Shown in pieces: positions 52,635 to 61,302 of a stretch of DNA of 64,000 nucleotides; the first letter of the stretch is position 1; each line of letters begins with the position of its first letter. The DNA lies in the NCBI GenBank assembly GCA_017849435.1, contig JAFIGY010000015.1:62001-126000 (forward strand). The letters run 5' to 3'. The DNA comes from Chitinophaga niabensis (GTDB lineage: Bacteria > Bacteroidota > Bacteroidia > Chitinophagales > Chitinophagaceae). The notes below the pieces were generated by a model. That model was given only the letters and a program-made list of their open reading frames with translations. It was not told the DNA's origin and made no database searches. A program made the position numbers and the translations under genes.

Positions 52635-55600
52635 ATGCAAAAATCTACACAAAGATTTTGTAACGGACTTTCTATGTATTTCAGGAGGGTATGGATAGGA
52701 TGCTGTCTGCTCGGCGGTTTTCCTGTGGCGCTGGCAGCGCAGTCCTACGCGGCACTGGACCATAAAGTGCAACTGAAGATGGAACACACTAACGCTGCAG
52801 CCGTAGTACTCGCATTAAAGCAGCAAACCCCATATACTTACATCTACGACCCCGAGTACCTGCAACGCTGCACCCTTCCCCAGGTGCAGTTTGCAGGAAA
52901 ACGCCTGGCCGATGTGCTGCGCTTCCTGGACGACCGGGCGCCGCTAGACATCGCGTTCCGGGATAACACCATCGCCATCCGGCAGGGAGTGGCGGATAAA
53001 CCCGCGAAAGAAGAAGAAGGAAAGATCAGCGGAAAGATCGTGGACAATAAGAATGAGGCGCTGCCCGGTGTAACGGTGCAGGTGGAAAACGGTCAGGGTA
53101 CTGTATCCCAGGTAGACGGTAGTTATGAGCTTACATTGAAACCCGGGAAGTACACACTGATCTTCCGGTATATTTCCTTCAACACCCGTAAAGTGACGGA
53201 TATTACCGTGCAACCTAACCGGGTCACTCCCTTGAGTGTGGTGCTGTCTCCTGCTTCCTCCGCATTGAAGGAAGTGGTGGTGACCGGCAATTATCAACGT
53301 TCTTCCGTTGAAGGGCTTTATGCAATTCAAAAGAACAACGCGGCGATTACAGATGGCATCAGCGCGGACCTCATTGCACGCACACCAGACAAGAATGTGG
53401 GCGAGGTGCTGAAACGGGTAAGCGGTCTTTCTACGCTGGACAACCGTTATGTAGTGGTGCGTGGCCTCAGTGAACGCTATAACCAGGCGATGCTGAACGG
53501 ACAGATCATGCCCAGCACGGAATTGAACAGGAAGAACTTTAGTTTCGATATCATTCCCGCTAACATTGTAGAGAATATCACCGTCATAAAAACGATCACG
53601 CCGGAGTACAGTGCGGAATTCGGGGGAGGATTGGTAGAAGTGAATACGATTGATATTCCAAGCCGGAATTTTTTAAATATCAGTGCAGGTGGAAGTATAA
53701 ACGATAACACCACCGGGAAAACCTTCCGGTCATTACAACTGGAAGACAGGGCGGAGTATTGGGGAAGAGTGCCCGGGAGCCGGAAACTGATGGGGACCTT
53801 GTATTGGAAAACGTCGGAAGAGATCACCACGGCGTTCCATGCAGGAGGCAAGGACCCCAGGCTGCTGACTAATAATTGGGGTGTTTATGAATTCAATGCT
53901 CAGCCCTCCCAGAATTACCGCGCTTCACTGGGGCATGTGTTTTCGCTTGGCGGTAACCGCCAGATCGGCATCACTGCGGCCGCGAGCTACAGGCATACCC
54001 TGGCCACGCAGGATGTGGACATGAACTGGGATGGATTCCTGAAACCGGGCGTAACCGGCAGAAGGGATACTACCGCCTATTCCGGGAAAAGATATGGCTT
54101 TACCACTAACCTTGGCGGACTGCTGGGAGTTGGATATAAAACAAGCGGAACAAAGATCGGGTACCAATCCATCTTCCTTCGCTCTTTTGATCAGCAATTG
54201 CTCATCGGTACAGGTTTTGACGATCAGCAGCAAGCCATGATGCTGGGCTTTTACGATTTCACCACGCAAACGGATCTCTGGCAGCAGCAGTTGCGGGGAG
54301 AACATGCGCTGGGCAAAAAGGGAATAAAACTGAAATGGCTGGGCAGCTATGTTCACCTCGATCGTTATAAACCGGATAATCATGTGCTGAAGGGTGGATT
54401 GATGAATAACGGAAATCTCAAAAGCAATGAATTCAATATCAATGAAGTGAGGGCCCCTATCAGCCAGGGTGCGCTCCGTTGGTGGAACAGAGCATTGGAA
54501 AACGGTTACAACTGGGATGCCGCATTGAGCGTTCCCTTCCGGTTAAATGCCGGCGGCCGGGTACTAAGCAATACTTTCAAAGCAGGCTACGCAGGCTGGT
54601 CTAAAAAGCGGCTTTTCTATGTCGTGAATTTCAGCGCAATACCGGTTCCCGGAGAGGAATATATCACACTGGCAAATAAATTTGATCCGGGAAACGGTGC
54701 AAAGGTGGAGATCAGCAGCTTCTCTGACGATTTTAACCGTACGGCAAGTCTGCATGCGGTATATGGCATGTTCGACAATAAGCTGGGCGATAAACTGCGG
54801 CTGGTATGGGGGGTAAGGGCTGAATATTATGACATCAATAAAGTGAACGCGCTATTGGATACCCTGTTCAAAAAGATCAATCAGGACCGCAACGGTCAAT
54901 TCGATTATAGCGCGTTGCTGAGCCAGGAGAAGAAATGGAATATCTTTCCTTCAGCCAATCTCACCTACAGCCTTACACCCGCCATGAACCTGCGGCTGGC
55001 TTATGCCAAAAGTATCATTCGCCCGGACCTCAGAGAGCTCTCGTTTTTTCACGAATACGATTTTGAAATAGGCGGACAATACGACAGCAGGCTGGTACGC
55101 TCTACCATCCTGCATCATGGCGATTTTCGCTATGAATGGTATCCCGGCTCGGGAGAGATTTTGTCCCTCTCGCTGTTCTATAAATACATTAAACAGCCGA
55201 TGGAGATATACGAATTTCAATATCCCATCTTCAATCTTCTTAACAGCAAATCTGCAAAGAACTATGGCCTTGAAATGGAGGTGCGGAAGTCACTCAGATT
55301 TACGAAAGTGCCCTGCCTCCGGGATATTACGCTATACGCCAACTTCACCATGCTTGATGCAAGGCTGACACCGATGAAGGTAGCTTATGACAGCATCGAT
55401 GCGAACAATCCCAACCGGATCATCCCCAAGGAGACAATCGGAAAGGAAGAGAAACGGCCGCAGACGGGAGCCAGTAACTACATCATCAATGCCGGTATTT
55501 ATTACGATGCACAACCGGTTGCCGCCAGCCTTGTCTACAATTATGTTACAAACAGGATGTACCGCCCTAATGCTGTATATGCTGCGTCCCTCTTTGAACG

Positions 55601-55856
55601 GCCGCTGGAATCACTGGATGCGCAGGTGGCGGTGCGTTTTCTGCGGCAGAAAGCGGAAGTACGGCTGAATGCCTCCAACCTGTTGAACAGTTTTTCTGTC
55701 ATCTATAAAAACTGGTACCGGAACGGTAAAAGCACGCCAGACGGGGATCGTGCCCCTACAAAAAGAGAATTGATGTTCAATGAAAACGATGATGAAGTCA
55801 ATTTTAGGGTTCGGCCCGGAAGAACATTGGGCGTTACGTTCAGCTACAATTTCTAA
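52635..55856 (+). CDS. TonB-dependent receptor with STN and carboxypeptidase-like domains
   Basis: 1073 residues. Signal peptide to about ALAAQS; STN domain (about 40-115, VVLALKQQTPYTYIYDPEYL); CarboxypepD_reg-like sandwich (KISGKIVDNKNEALPGVTVQV); plug starting EVVVTGNYQ with EVLKRVSGLSTLDNRYVVVRG and GGGLVEVNT; and a barrel ending GVTFSYNF. It lacks the SusC-specific GVRGANGVVLITTK, and no SusD gene follows. It belongs to the receptors that pair with other surface lipoproteins, here probably the beta-helix protein encoded next. Confidence 0.92.
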   Translation: MQKSTQRFCNGLSMYFRRVWIGCCLLGGFPVALAAQSYAALDHKVQLKMEHTNAAAVVLALKQQTPYTYIYDPEYLQRCTLPQVQFAGKRLADVLRFLDDRAPLDIAFRDNTIAIRQGVADKPAKEEEGKISGKIVDNKNEALPGVTVQVENGQGTVSQVDGSYELTLKPGKYTLIFRYISFNTRKVTDITVQPNRVTPLSVVLSPASSALKEVVVTGNYQRSSVEGLYAIQKNNAAITDGISADLIARTPDKNVGEVLKRVSGLSTLDNRYVVVRGLSERYNQAMLNGQIMPSTELNRKNFSFDIIPANIVENITVIKTITPEYSAEFGGGLVEVNTIDIPSRNFLNISAGGSINDNTTGKTFRSLQLEDRAEYWGRVPGSRKLMGTLYWKTSEEITTAFHAGGKDPRLLTNNWGVYEFNAQPSQNYRASLGHVFSLGGNRQIGITAAASYRHTLATQDVDMNWDGFLKPGVTGRRDTTAYSGKRYGFTTNLGGLLGVGYKTSGTKIGYQSIFLRSFDQQLLIGTGFDDQQQAMMLGFYDFTTQTDLWQQQLRGEHALGKKGIKLKWLGSYVHLDRYKPDNHVLKGGLMNNGNLKSNEFNINEVRAPISQGALRWWNRALENGYNWDAALSVPFRLNAGGRVLSNTFKAGYAGWSKKRLFYVVNFSAIPVPGEEYITLANKFDPGNGAKVEISSFSDDFNRTASLHAVYGMFDNKLGDKLRLVWGVRAEYYDINKVNALLDTLFKKINQDRNGQFDYSALLSQEKKWNIFPSANLTYSLTPAMNLRLAYAKSIIRPDLRELSFFHEYDFEIGGQYDSRLVRSTILHHGDFRYEWYPGSGEILSLSLFYKYIKQPMEIYEFQYPIFNLLNSKSAKNYGLEMEVRKSLRFTKVPCLRDITLYANFTMLDARLTPMKVAYDSIDANNPNRIIPKETIGKEEKRPQTGASNYIINAGIYYDAQPVAASLVYNYVTNRMYRPNAVYAASLFERPLESLDAQVAVRFLRQKAEVRLNASNLLNSFSVIYKNWYRNGKSTPDGDRAPTKRELMFNENDDEVNFRVRPGRTLGVTFSYNF

Positions 55857-55927
55857 GAAATGTACATGTGCATTCAAAATACCCTGATCAGGTTAATCAT
55901 TCATTAACTCAAAAAAGAAAAAACCCA

Positions 55928-57364
55928 ATGAAAAAGCAAACCCTTTTTGTAACCATTGCTGCGGCGCTTTGTGCAATTGGCACGGCGTGTCAGAAAGACA
56001 AGCAGCATAAAAGTCCTAACCGCGCGGTAGTTGCAGGTACAACCGCTCTTTGCGCAGATACTGTTGCAACCGCAACATTGAGCGGAGTTATTTCCGCGAA
56101 CACGACCCTGTTCAGCAACACTGTTTATTACCTGAGCGGCCTCGTATATGTTTCCGGTGGAGCTACCCTCACCATTCAGCCTGGCACTATCATCCGCGGC
56201 CTGCCTGGTACTACCGGGGTTCCGGGTGGTGGCCTGATTATCACCCGCGGTTCTAAAATTGACGCGCAGGGTACGGCCAGCTGTCCCATCGTCTTCACAT
56301 CCTACCGTCAGCCCGCTGGTACTGCGGAATCTGGTGACTGGGCGGGTGTGATCATCCTGGGCTCGGCGCCGATCCATACTGAAACCGGCGCAACCACTGC
56401 CATGATTGAAGGTGTTCCTGACAATCCTCCGGCAAGCGCTGAGTATGGTGGTTCCAATGCAAGCGACAATTCCGGTATCCTGACGTATGTGCGTATCGAG
56501 TATGCCGGTTTTGAATTGTCCACCGACAACGAGATCAACGGCCTTACCCTCGGGGGCGTTGGCTGCGGTACAACCCTCGAACACATTGAAGTGTACAAAT
56601 CCAAAGATGATTCTTTCGAATTCTTCGGCGGTACCGTAAATGCCAAATGGCTGGTATCTGTTGACGGATTGGATGACATGTTTGATTTTGACTTCGGTTA
56701 TTCCGGTCATATCCAGTACGCACTCGGTCTCTCTGACCCTAACCGCGCTGACAAGAGCCAATCCAATGGTATTGAATCCGATAACGACAAGAATGGCACT
56801 ACCAACACTCCGCAGACGCTGCCTGAGATCGCTAACCTTACCATCATCGGTGTAAGTAATGCTACCCTGGCTCAGCAAACCAACCTGCCGCCTTCCGGTA
56901 CCGGCTCTTATGGTCGCGGTGCGCACTTCAGAAGGAACAGCGGTTATAAGCTGGTGAACTCTATCCTGCTGGGTTTCAAATGGGGCGTTCACCTGGACAA
57001 TTCTTCTGCCAGCGTTCCGGGTTCCATTAACAAGCTGAATACTTCGGAAGGCTGTTTCGAGAACAACCTCGTGCATGGGTATCTGATTGCGTTCAATTGG
57101 GCAACGCCGCCGTCCGCCAGTGCATCTAATACCGGTGTAACCGGTGCTGTGCCTGCATCCTGGCTGAACGATCCGTTCAACCGTACTACGCCTGATTTCG
57201 CGTTGCCGGCCGCAGGTTCACCTGCATTGAGTTCATCATTCTATTCTGCCTGCCTGGGCACAGGCGCCTGCAGCTTCTCTTTCCTCTCCACTGACTACAA
57301 AGGTGCATTCGGTACCACTAACTGGGCTACTGACATCATTGATGGCGGTTGGGTAAAATATTGA
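55928..57364 (+). CDS. Right-handed beta-helix surface lipoprotein
   Basis: 478 residues from ATG 55928; the frame is open further upstream, but only this start gives the lipoprotein signal MKKQTLFVTIAAALCAIGTAC. After a linker, residues about 60-430 show repeated beta-helix coils: VYVSGGATLTIQPGTIIRG, GGGLIITRGSKIDAQG, WAGVIILG, LTYVRIEYAG, FEFFGGTVNAKWLVSVDG. Such proteins are frequently encoded beside TonB-dependent receptors in Bacteroidota, often with unclear annotation. It lacks an obvious catalytic set; ligand capture is a likely role. Confidence 0.8.
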   Translation: MKKQTLFVTIAAALCAIGTACQKDKQHKSPNRAVVAGTTALCADTVATATLSGVISANTTLFSNTVYYLSGLVYVSGGATLTIQPGTIIRGLPGTTGVPGGGLIITRGSKIDAQGTASCPIVFTSYRQPAGTAESGDWAGVIILGSAPIHTETGATTAMIEGVPDNPPASAEYGGSNASDNSGILTYVRIEYAGFELSTDNEINGLTLGGVGCGTTLEHIEVYKSKDDSFEFFGGTVNAKWLVSVDGLDDMFDFDFGYSGHIQYALGLSDPNRADKSQSNGIESDNDKNGTTNTPQTLPEIANLTIIGVSNATLAQQTNLPPSGTGSYGRGAHFRRNSGYKLVNSILLGFKWGVHLDNSSASVPGSINKLNTSEGCFENNLVHGYLIAFNWATPPSASASNTGVTGAVPASWLNDPFNRTTPDFALPAAGSPALSSSFYSACLGTGACSFSFLSTDYKGAFGTTNWATDIIDGGWVKY

Positions 57365-57374
57365 TTCCTGCTTA

Positions 57375-57405
57375 AAGCGGTCCGGGTGCCCTCACCCGGC
57401 CGCTT
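57375..57405 (+). terminator. GC-rich hairpin between the beta-helix and lipoprotein genes
   Basis: AAGCGG-t-CCGGGTG, loop, CACCCGG-CCGCTT. Stable but followed only by ATCATTTC, so it may attenuate or protect the mRNA end and not fully terminate. Confidence 0.5.
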
Positions 57406-57431
57406 ATCATTTCTGACAATCATTTCCTGAT

Positions 57432-58220
57432 ATGCATAAAAAACAGTTACATTTTCTCGCCGGTTTCGTGTTGTTGGCCATCGTATGCTTTTCCTGCCGT
57501 AAAGGCGAGCCGGTGGAGCAATTCGCCTTTGGTAAAGTGGAATTGCGGTACCTGAACTTTACGGAAAGATTGCCGGTGAAGGTGACCGTTGATACGATGA
57601 ACATCGGCGTATTCAATAACGGGGACAATCAAACGGCAATCGTTCCTTTTTATGGTGTTCCCCTGAAGATTGCCGTGAAGGATAGTGCGACCGGCGCTGT
57701 TTTGACGGATTCATCCTTCCTTCCGAAAAGCGGGGGCAACAAATTCATTTTCCTGGGCAGTAAGGCCCTCAACCTGTATACTTTCTTTACACCACCGGCA
57801 ACGCCTCCCGCCGCGGAACAAGCCAGGGTGCAGGCCGTGAACCGGTTGATGATTAACGGCAGCGGCCGGAAGATCACTTTTCGTTTCTTTACGAATGCGA
57901 ACCGGACCAACACCATGTTTGACTCCACCGCCTTCGCGCTTGCCAATGTGGAAAGCGGAAAATTGTCCGGAGTCATTGATCTGCCTGCGGCTACTTTCCC
58001 GCCACCGCTCAATACACAATTCAGGAACTATTATATCAAAGCCTACGATGCGGAAACGAACGCCCTGTTGTTCGACCTGCGCACCGGATCCACCAATGCG
58101 GCTTACGGCCGTGTGGTCAGCTGGAACAACGATAAGGGGAAGCATTATGTGATAGAGGTGAGATCGAAAGACGAAGCGGGAAAGAGCGTATACGACATCT
58201 TCAACAGGTTCCTGTTTTAG
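57432..58220 (+). CDS. Lipoprotein of unknown function (DUF4397-like)
   Basis: 262 residues. Lipoprotein signal with Cys22 (VCFSC). The mature protein is beta-rich in two similar halves: VELRYLNFTERLPVKVTVDTMNIGVF and later VNRLMINGSGRKITFRFFTN, with FRNYYIKAYDAETNALLFDLRTG. The first half recalls DUF4397 domains, which have a bacterial-Ig-like look, but the match is weak. It is the last gene of the receptor operon and probably an outer-membrane accessory to the uptake system. Confidence 0.65.
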   Translation: MHKKQLHFLAGFVLLAIVCFSCRKGEPVEQFAFGKVELRYLNFTERLPVKVTVDTMNIGVFNNGDNQTAIVPFYGVPLKIAVKDSATGAVLTDSSFLPKSGGNKFIFLGSKALNLYTFFTPPATPPAAEQARVQAVNRLMINGSGRKITFRFFTNANRTNTMFDSTAFALANVESGKLSGVIDLPAATFPPPLNTQFRNYYIKAYDAETNALLFDLRTGSTNAAYGRVVSWNNDKGKHYVIEVRSKDEAGKSVYDIFNRFLF

Positions 58221-58772
58221 GCAGGTACCCATTTATAAAGCAGACTAATTTCCTCGGGAGAGGATCATCATAACCATTTTACATTCTCAGATTATGCGGC
58301 AATTTGAACATTGCATAGGAGCGCAGCGTTTCAACGTTGTGCTTTCTGATCTTTCGGGATCGCTAACCATGGCTGTTTCAACAGGTTGTAAATACTGTCT
58401 TTCGTTTTATCTAAAAATCGCTCACTGCATACTTTTTGCAGTAAAGACACTTAATTTAGCATAAGACCTCCAGTCAAAAGTGAACATACCAATTTAGCTT
58501 GACTATATGTCGTGTAACCCGTTGACAAGAAAAGAATAACCAGAAAAGACATGGAAGATCTGCACAGGACTTGATTTTCCGTTCACATAATTTTCATGAG
58601 CCCAACAGCGTTGCTGGCGTTCCCAACAAGTTGGCGTTCATGCAAATGTATCTATACAACAAAATGCTAAAATGCTTTTGCGATTGCTTATGTTTTTAGA
58701 AAAAGCCCTCTTTAGAGACCATTAAAAGCCTACACAATTGCATTCTCGAACATTCACATGATTTTATGTCCG
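58221..58772 (+). other. Gene-free AT-rich intergenic region
   Basis: 550 bases with no credible reading frame on either strand. It holds a tandem motif at 58601-58640 (CCCAACA...TTG...GGCGTTC twice) and ends in a + strand terminator. Its composition is visibly lower in GC than its neighbours. No transposase fragment or structured RNA family is recognised. Confidence 0.6.
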
Positions 58773-58801
58773 GCACATTGTTTCTACAGTGTGCTTTTTT
58801 T
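58773..58801 (+). terminator. Plus-strand terminator facing the S41 gene end
   Basis: GCACATTG, loop TTTCTA, CAGTGTGC and seven T. It serves + strand transcripts, although the nearest + strand gene ended 550 bases earlier. Confidence 0.75.
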
Positions 58802-60080
58802 ATTTGGATGGAAGTATGGGCGGCAGCGCTGTTTGCCGTGATTCATAAAAGGGTTTGACAGGAGCGGACTCCGGCAGCGATTGCCGTCCGCCACCCTTTA
58901 TGATCGCAAGGGCTTTGGCGGTGAGGGGGTCTCTGTTGTCCCCGAAAGGAAGCAGCGGAAGCTGGCTCATTTCATCCACCACATGATCCGGTGCAATTCC
59001 CAAAGAGTAGCCGCCTTCGCCACGGGCGTTCGCCAGTTTGTAAGCGATGGGGAGGAGGGTATAGTTGATCCTTTTGGGACTGCGCTGATCACGGATGATC
59101 ACGGCGCCTTCATCTTTCCCGTAAGTGGTTTGCCCGATAAGCACCACTTTCGTATAGGGTTTGAGGTTATTGATGAGCAATTCTGCGGCGGATGCCGTAT
59201 GGGCGGTGCAGAGAATGAACACCCTCACCCCCGGGAACTTCCCTTCCTGCAGACTGCCAAAATCAACAGGCTGGCCGGTTTCCGGAGTTGCCAGCGCCTC
59301 CCGGAAGCTGAGGGCACGTTTCCCATTCTTTCCTGTGTAAATCACAAAGGGATCGTCCGCCCGCACCTGCGGCGCTATCAGGGCGCATAGCATACCCGCC
59401 GCCGCCACACTGCCGCCGGCATTATACCGCAAATCCAATATCAGTTCCTTTACGCCCTTGTTCCTGAAATTCCTGAACAACCGGAGGAGTTGAGCGTTAT
59501 AGGCATCCCGGAAGCTGTTGTAGCAGAGGTAGGCGGTTTGCTCCCAGATAGTACTGGAGAGAACAGGTTCTTCGGATTGAAGCGCAGGGGAGAGCGAAAC
59601 GATGCGGCCGTCTGACAATGTAAGGCTGCCATCGTGGTCCAGCATTTGAGCAACAAGGGTAGCGGCATTACCGGCTGTGACAGTGATACCGTTGATATGG
59701 GTAAAAAAATCGCCACGTTGCAATCCCGCCCGTTCCGCCGCAGAACCAGGTATCACTATGCGGATCACTCCGATGGCGCCACCCGGACCGGGAATCACGC
59801 TGATATCGATGCCGTAATGGGTATAAAGACTGCGGGGTATTTTATCATAAAGCAAAGAAAACCGGTCCGCCGCATTCCGCAGGGATTGAAAGTAATCAGG
59901 AGGTGCCTGTTCAGCAGGAGCAATGTCAGGCAAAGGCCAGTAATAAAACCGGTACATGCTGTCCCTGATCCATTGATTGATCTCTTTGACCGTAACAGGG
60001 CCGGTTGGAACGGGGAGAGGCGTATCCTCCTTACGGCATGCCATCAACAGGAACAGGAGGAGAAAGCGGGTTTTTGACAT
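58800..60080 (-). CDS. S41-family (C-terminal processing) peptidase lipoprotein
   Basis: 426 residues. Lipoprotein signal ending LLMAC with Cys15. An N-terminal helical part, a PDZ domain (about 88-150, GVIRIVIPGSAAERAGLQRGD), then the tail-specific protease core: LILDLRYNAGGS (213-224), the nucleophile Ser297 in CTAHTASAAE and Lys322 in YGKDEG, giving a Ser-Lys dyad. It cleaves proteins at C-terminal sites in the periplasm or at the surface. It is downstream of an ECF sigma gene with 9 bases between stop and start, so the protease may be controlled by, or control, that sigma factor. Confidence 0.9.
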   Translation of the reverse strand: MSKTRFLLLFLLMACRKEDTPLPVPTGPVTVKEINQWIRDSMYRFYYWPLPDIAPAEQAPPDYFQSLRNAADRFSLLYDKIPRSLYTHYGIDISVIPGPGGAIGVIRIVIPGSAAERAGLQRGDFFTHINGITVTAGNAATLVAQMLDHDGSLTLSDGRIVSLSPALQSEEPVLSSTIWEQTAYLCYNSFRDAYNAQLLRLFRNFRNKGVKELILDLRYNAGGSVAAAGMLCALIAPQVRADDPFVIYTGKNGKRALSFREALATPETGQPVDFGSLQEGKFPGVRVFILCTAHTASAAELLINNLKPYTKVVLIGQTTYGKDEGAVIIRDQRSPKRINYTLLPIAYKLANARGEGGYSLGIAPDHVVDEMSQLPLLPFGDNRDPLTAKALAIIKGGGRQSLPESAPVKPFYESRQTALPPILPSK

Positions 60081-60089
60081 GGGGAATAT

Positions 60090-60602
60090 TTATTCTGCGA
60101 GGTAAATGGCCATTTCCTGCCGGATGAATTGCAGGGCAAGGCTGAGATGATTCCGTACAGTGGCCGGCGAAAGCCCCATTTGCACCGCGATCTCCTTGTA
60201 GCTGCGCCCCTCATTCCTGCTCATGAGATACACCATCCGGCGTTGTTCCGGCATTTTTTCGATCGCCTGCTGCATATGCTGCTGCATTTCTTTTTGGAGG
60301 AGTGGTAAACTATTCACCGTATCAGGATTTTGCGCGGAGAGCTGCGCGATCTTTTGCTGTTCCCGGTAGAGGCGGCGGGCGTCGTCGATCACGAGGCGTT
60401 TTACGAGCACAAAAAGGAGCGGAAAAATATCTTTCCCTTCTTCCACCTGGTGCATCTTTTCCCAGAGACGGATGAAGCATTGCTGTGTGATCTCTTCTGC
60501 ACGGGAGGGATCACCCGTGAGCTTGCAGGCAAAGCGGAACACTTTGTCGCGGTTGGCGTCAAACAATCGCTGAAATAGTGCCGTAGCAGGGTTATCAGAC
60601 AT
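60090..60602 (-). CDS. ECF RNA polymerase sigma factor
   Basis: 170 residues from the ATG at 60602; the longer form from 60650 adds an N-terminus unlike the family. Region 2: LFQRLFDANRDKVFRFACKLTGDPSRAEEITQ, LLFVLVKRLVIDDARR; region 4: MPEQRRMVYLMSRNEGRSYKEIAVQMGLS with VRNHLSLALQFIR. It is of the type paired with FecR regulators, yet no FecR gene lies next to it; the orphan FecR at 51654 is the nearest candidate. Confidence 0.9.
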   Translation of the reverse strand: MSDNPATALFQRLFDANRDKVFRFACKLTGDPSRAEEITQQCFIRLWEKMHQVEEGKDIFPLLFVLVKRLVIDDARRLYREQQKIAQLSAQNPDTVNSLPLLQKEMQQHMQQAIEKMPEQRRMVYLMSRNEGRSYKEIAVQMGLSPATVRNHLSLALQFIRQEMAIYLAE

Positions 60603-60684
60603 AGTGAATTTGGTTAGCTCCGTTTTGGGATTTAAATGTAAAAAAGGCATATTACCGGAGTGTTAAGTTGAGAAGGGATTTTTA

Positions 60685-60692
60685 TACATTTG
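60685..60692 (+). promoter_or_regulatory. -7 box of the DUF4254 gene, predicted leaderless
   Basis: TACATTTG, exact, with the ATG (60697) starting 5 bases after its last G. A TTG at 60668-60670 has a short 14-base spacer. Confidence 0.5.
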
Positions 60693-60696
60693 CTCC

Positions 60697-61302
60697 ATGT
60701 TTACTGCACTTTGTATCCGGATTTTTGATCAGAGTATCAGAGATTATCATGTTCACGATGATATTCACCGCACTATCGAAAATCCATTTGAGAAAACCGA
60801 CATAGAACACCTGCTGTATGCCAAGAACTGGATTGACACTGTACAGTGGCACCTGGAAGATGTGATCCGGGATCCGCAGATCGATCCCGTACGCGCACTG
60901 GAGATCAAACGCTGGATCGACCGCTCCAACCAGGAACGGACGGATATGGTGGAGTATATCGACAGTTATTTTCTTGAAAAATATAAAGACGTTGTTCCGC
61001 GGCCCACTGCAGCAATCAATACCGAAAGTCCCGCCTGGGCTATAGACCGTCTTTCCATCCTCAGCCTGAAGATCTTTCACATGCACGAAGAAGCTACTCG
61101 CATAGACGCTACGGAAGCGCACCGGCAGGCTTGCCAGCGTAAGCTGGATGTACTGCTTGAACAGCAGAAAGACCTTTCCACCGCTATCGAAGAATTGTTG
61201 GAAGACATCAGCAAAGGCAACAAGTGCATGAAAGTGTACAAGCAGATGAAGATGTACAACGATCCTTCGCTCAATCCCGTGTTATATGGCCAAAAGCCGT
61301 AA
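60697..61302 (+). CDS. DUF4254 family protein
   Basis: 201 residues, mainly helical. The family pattern is clear: IFDQSIRDYHVHDDI near the start, ENPFEKTDIEHLLYAKNWIDTVQWHLED, and the C-terminal LSILSLKIFHMHEEATR with LEDISKGNKCMKVYKQMKMYNDPSLNP. Function unknown, but members are regularly encoded beside LPS glycosyltransferases in Bacteroidota. Its last 17 bases overlap the start of the GT9 gene, so the two are translationally coupled. No signal peptide. Confidence 0.88.
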   Translation: MFTALCIRIFDQSIRDYHVHDDIHRTIENPFEKTDIEHLLYAKNWIDTVQWHLEDVIRDPQIDPVRALEIKRWIDRSNQERTDMVEYIDSYFLEKYKDVVPRPTAAINTESPAWAIDRLSILSLKIFHMHEEATRIDATEAHRQACQRKLDVLLEQQKDLSTAIEELLEDISKGNKCMKVYKQMKMYNDPSLNPVLYGQKP

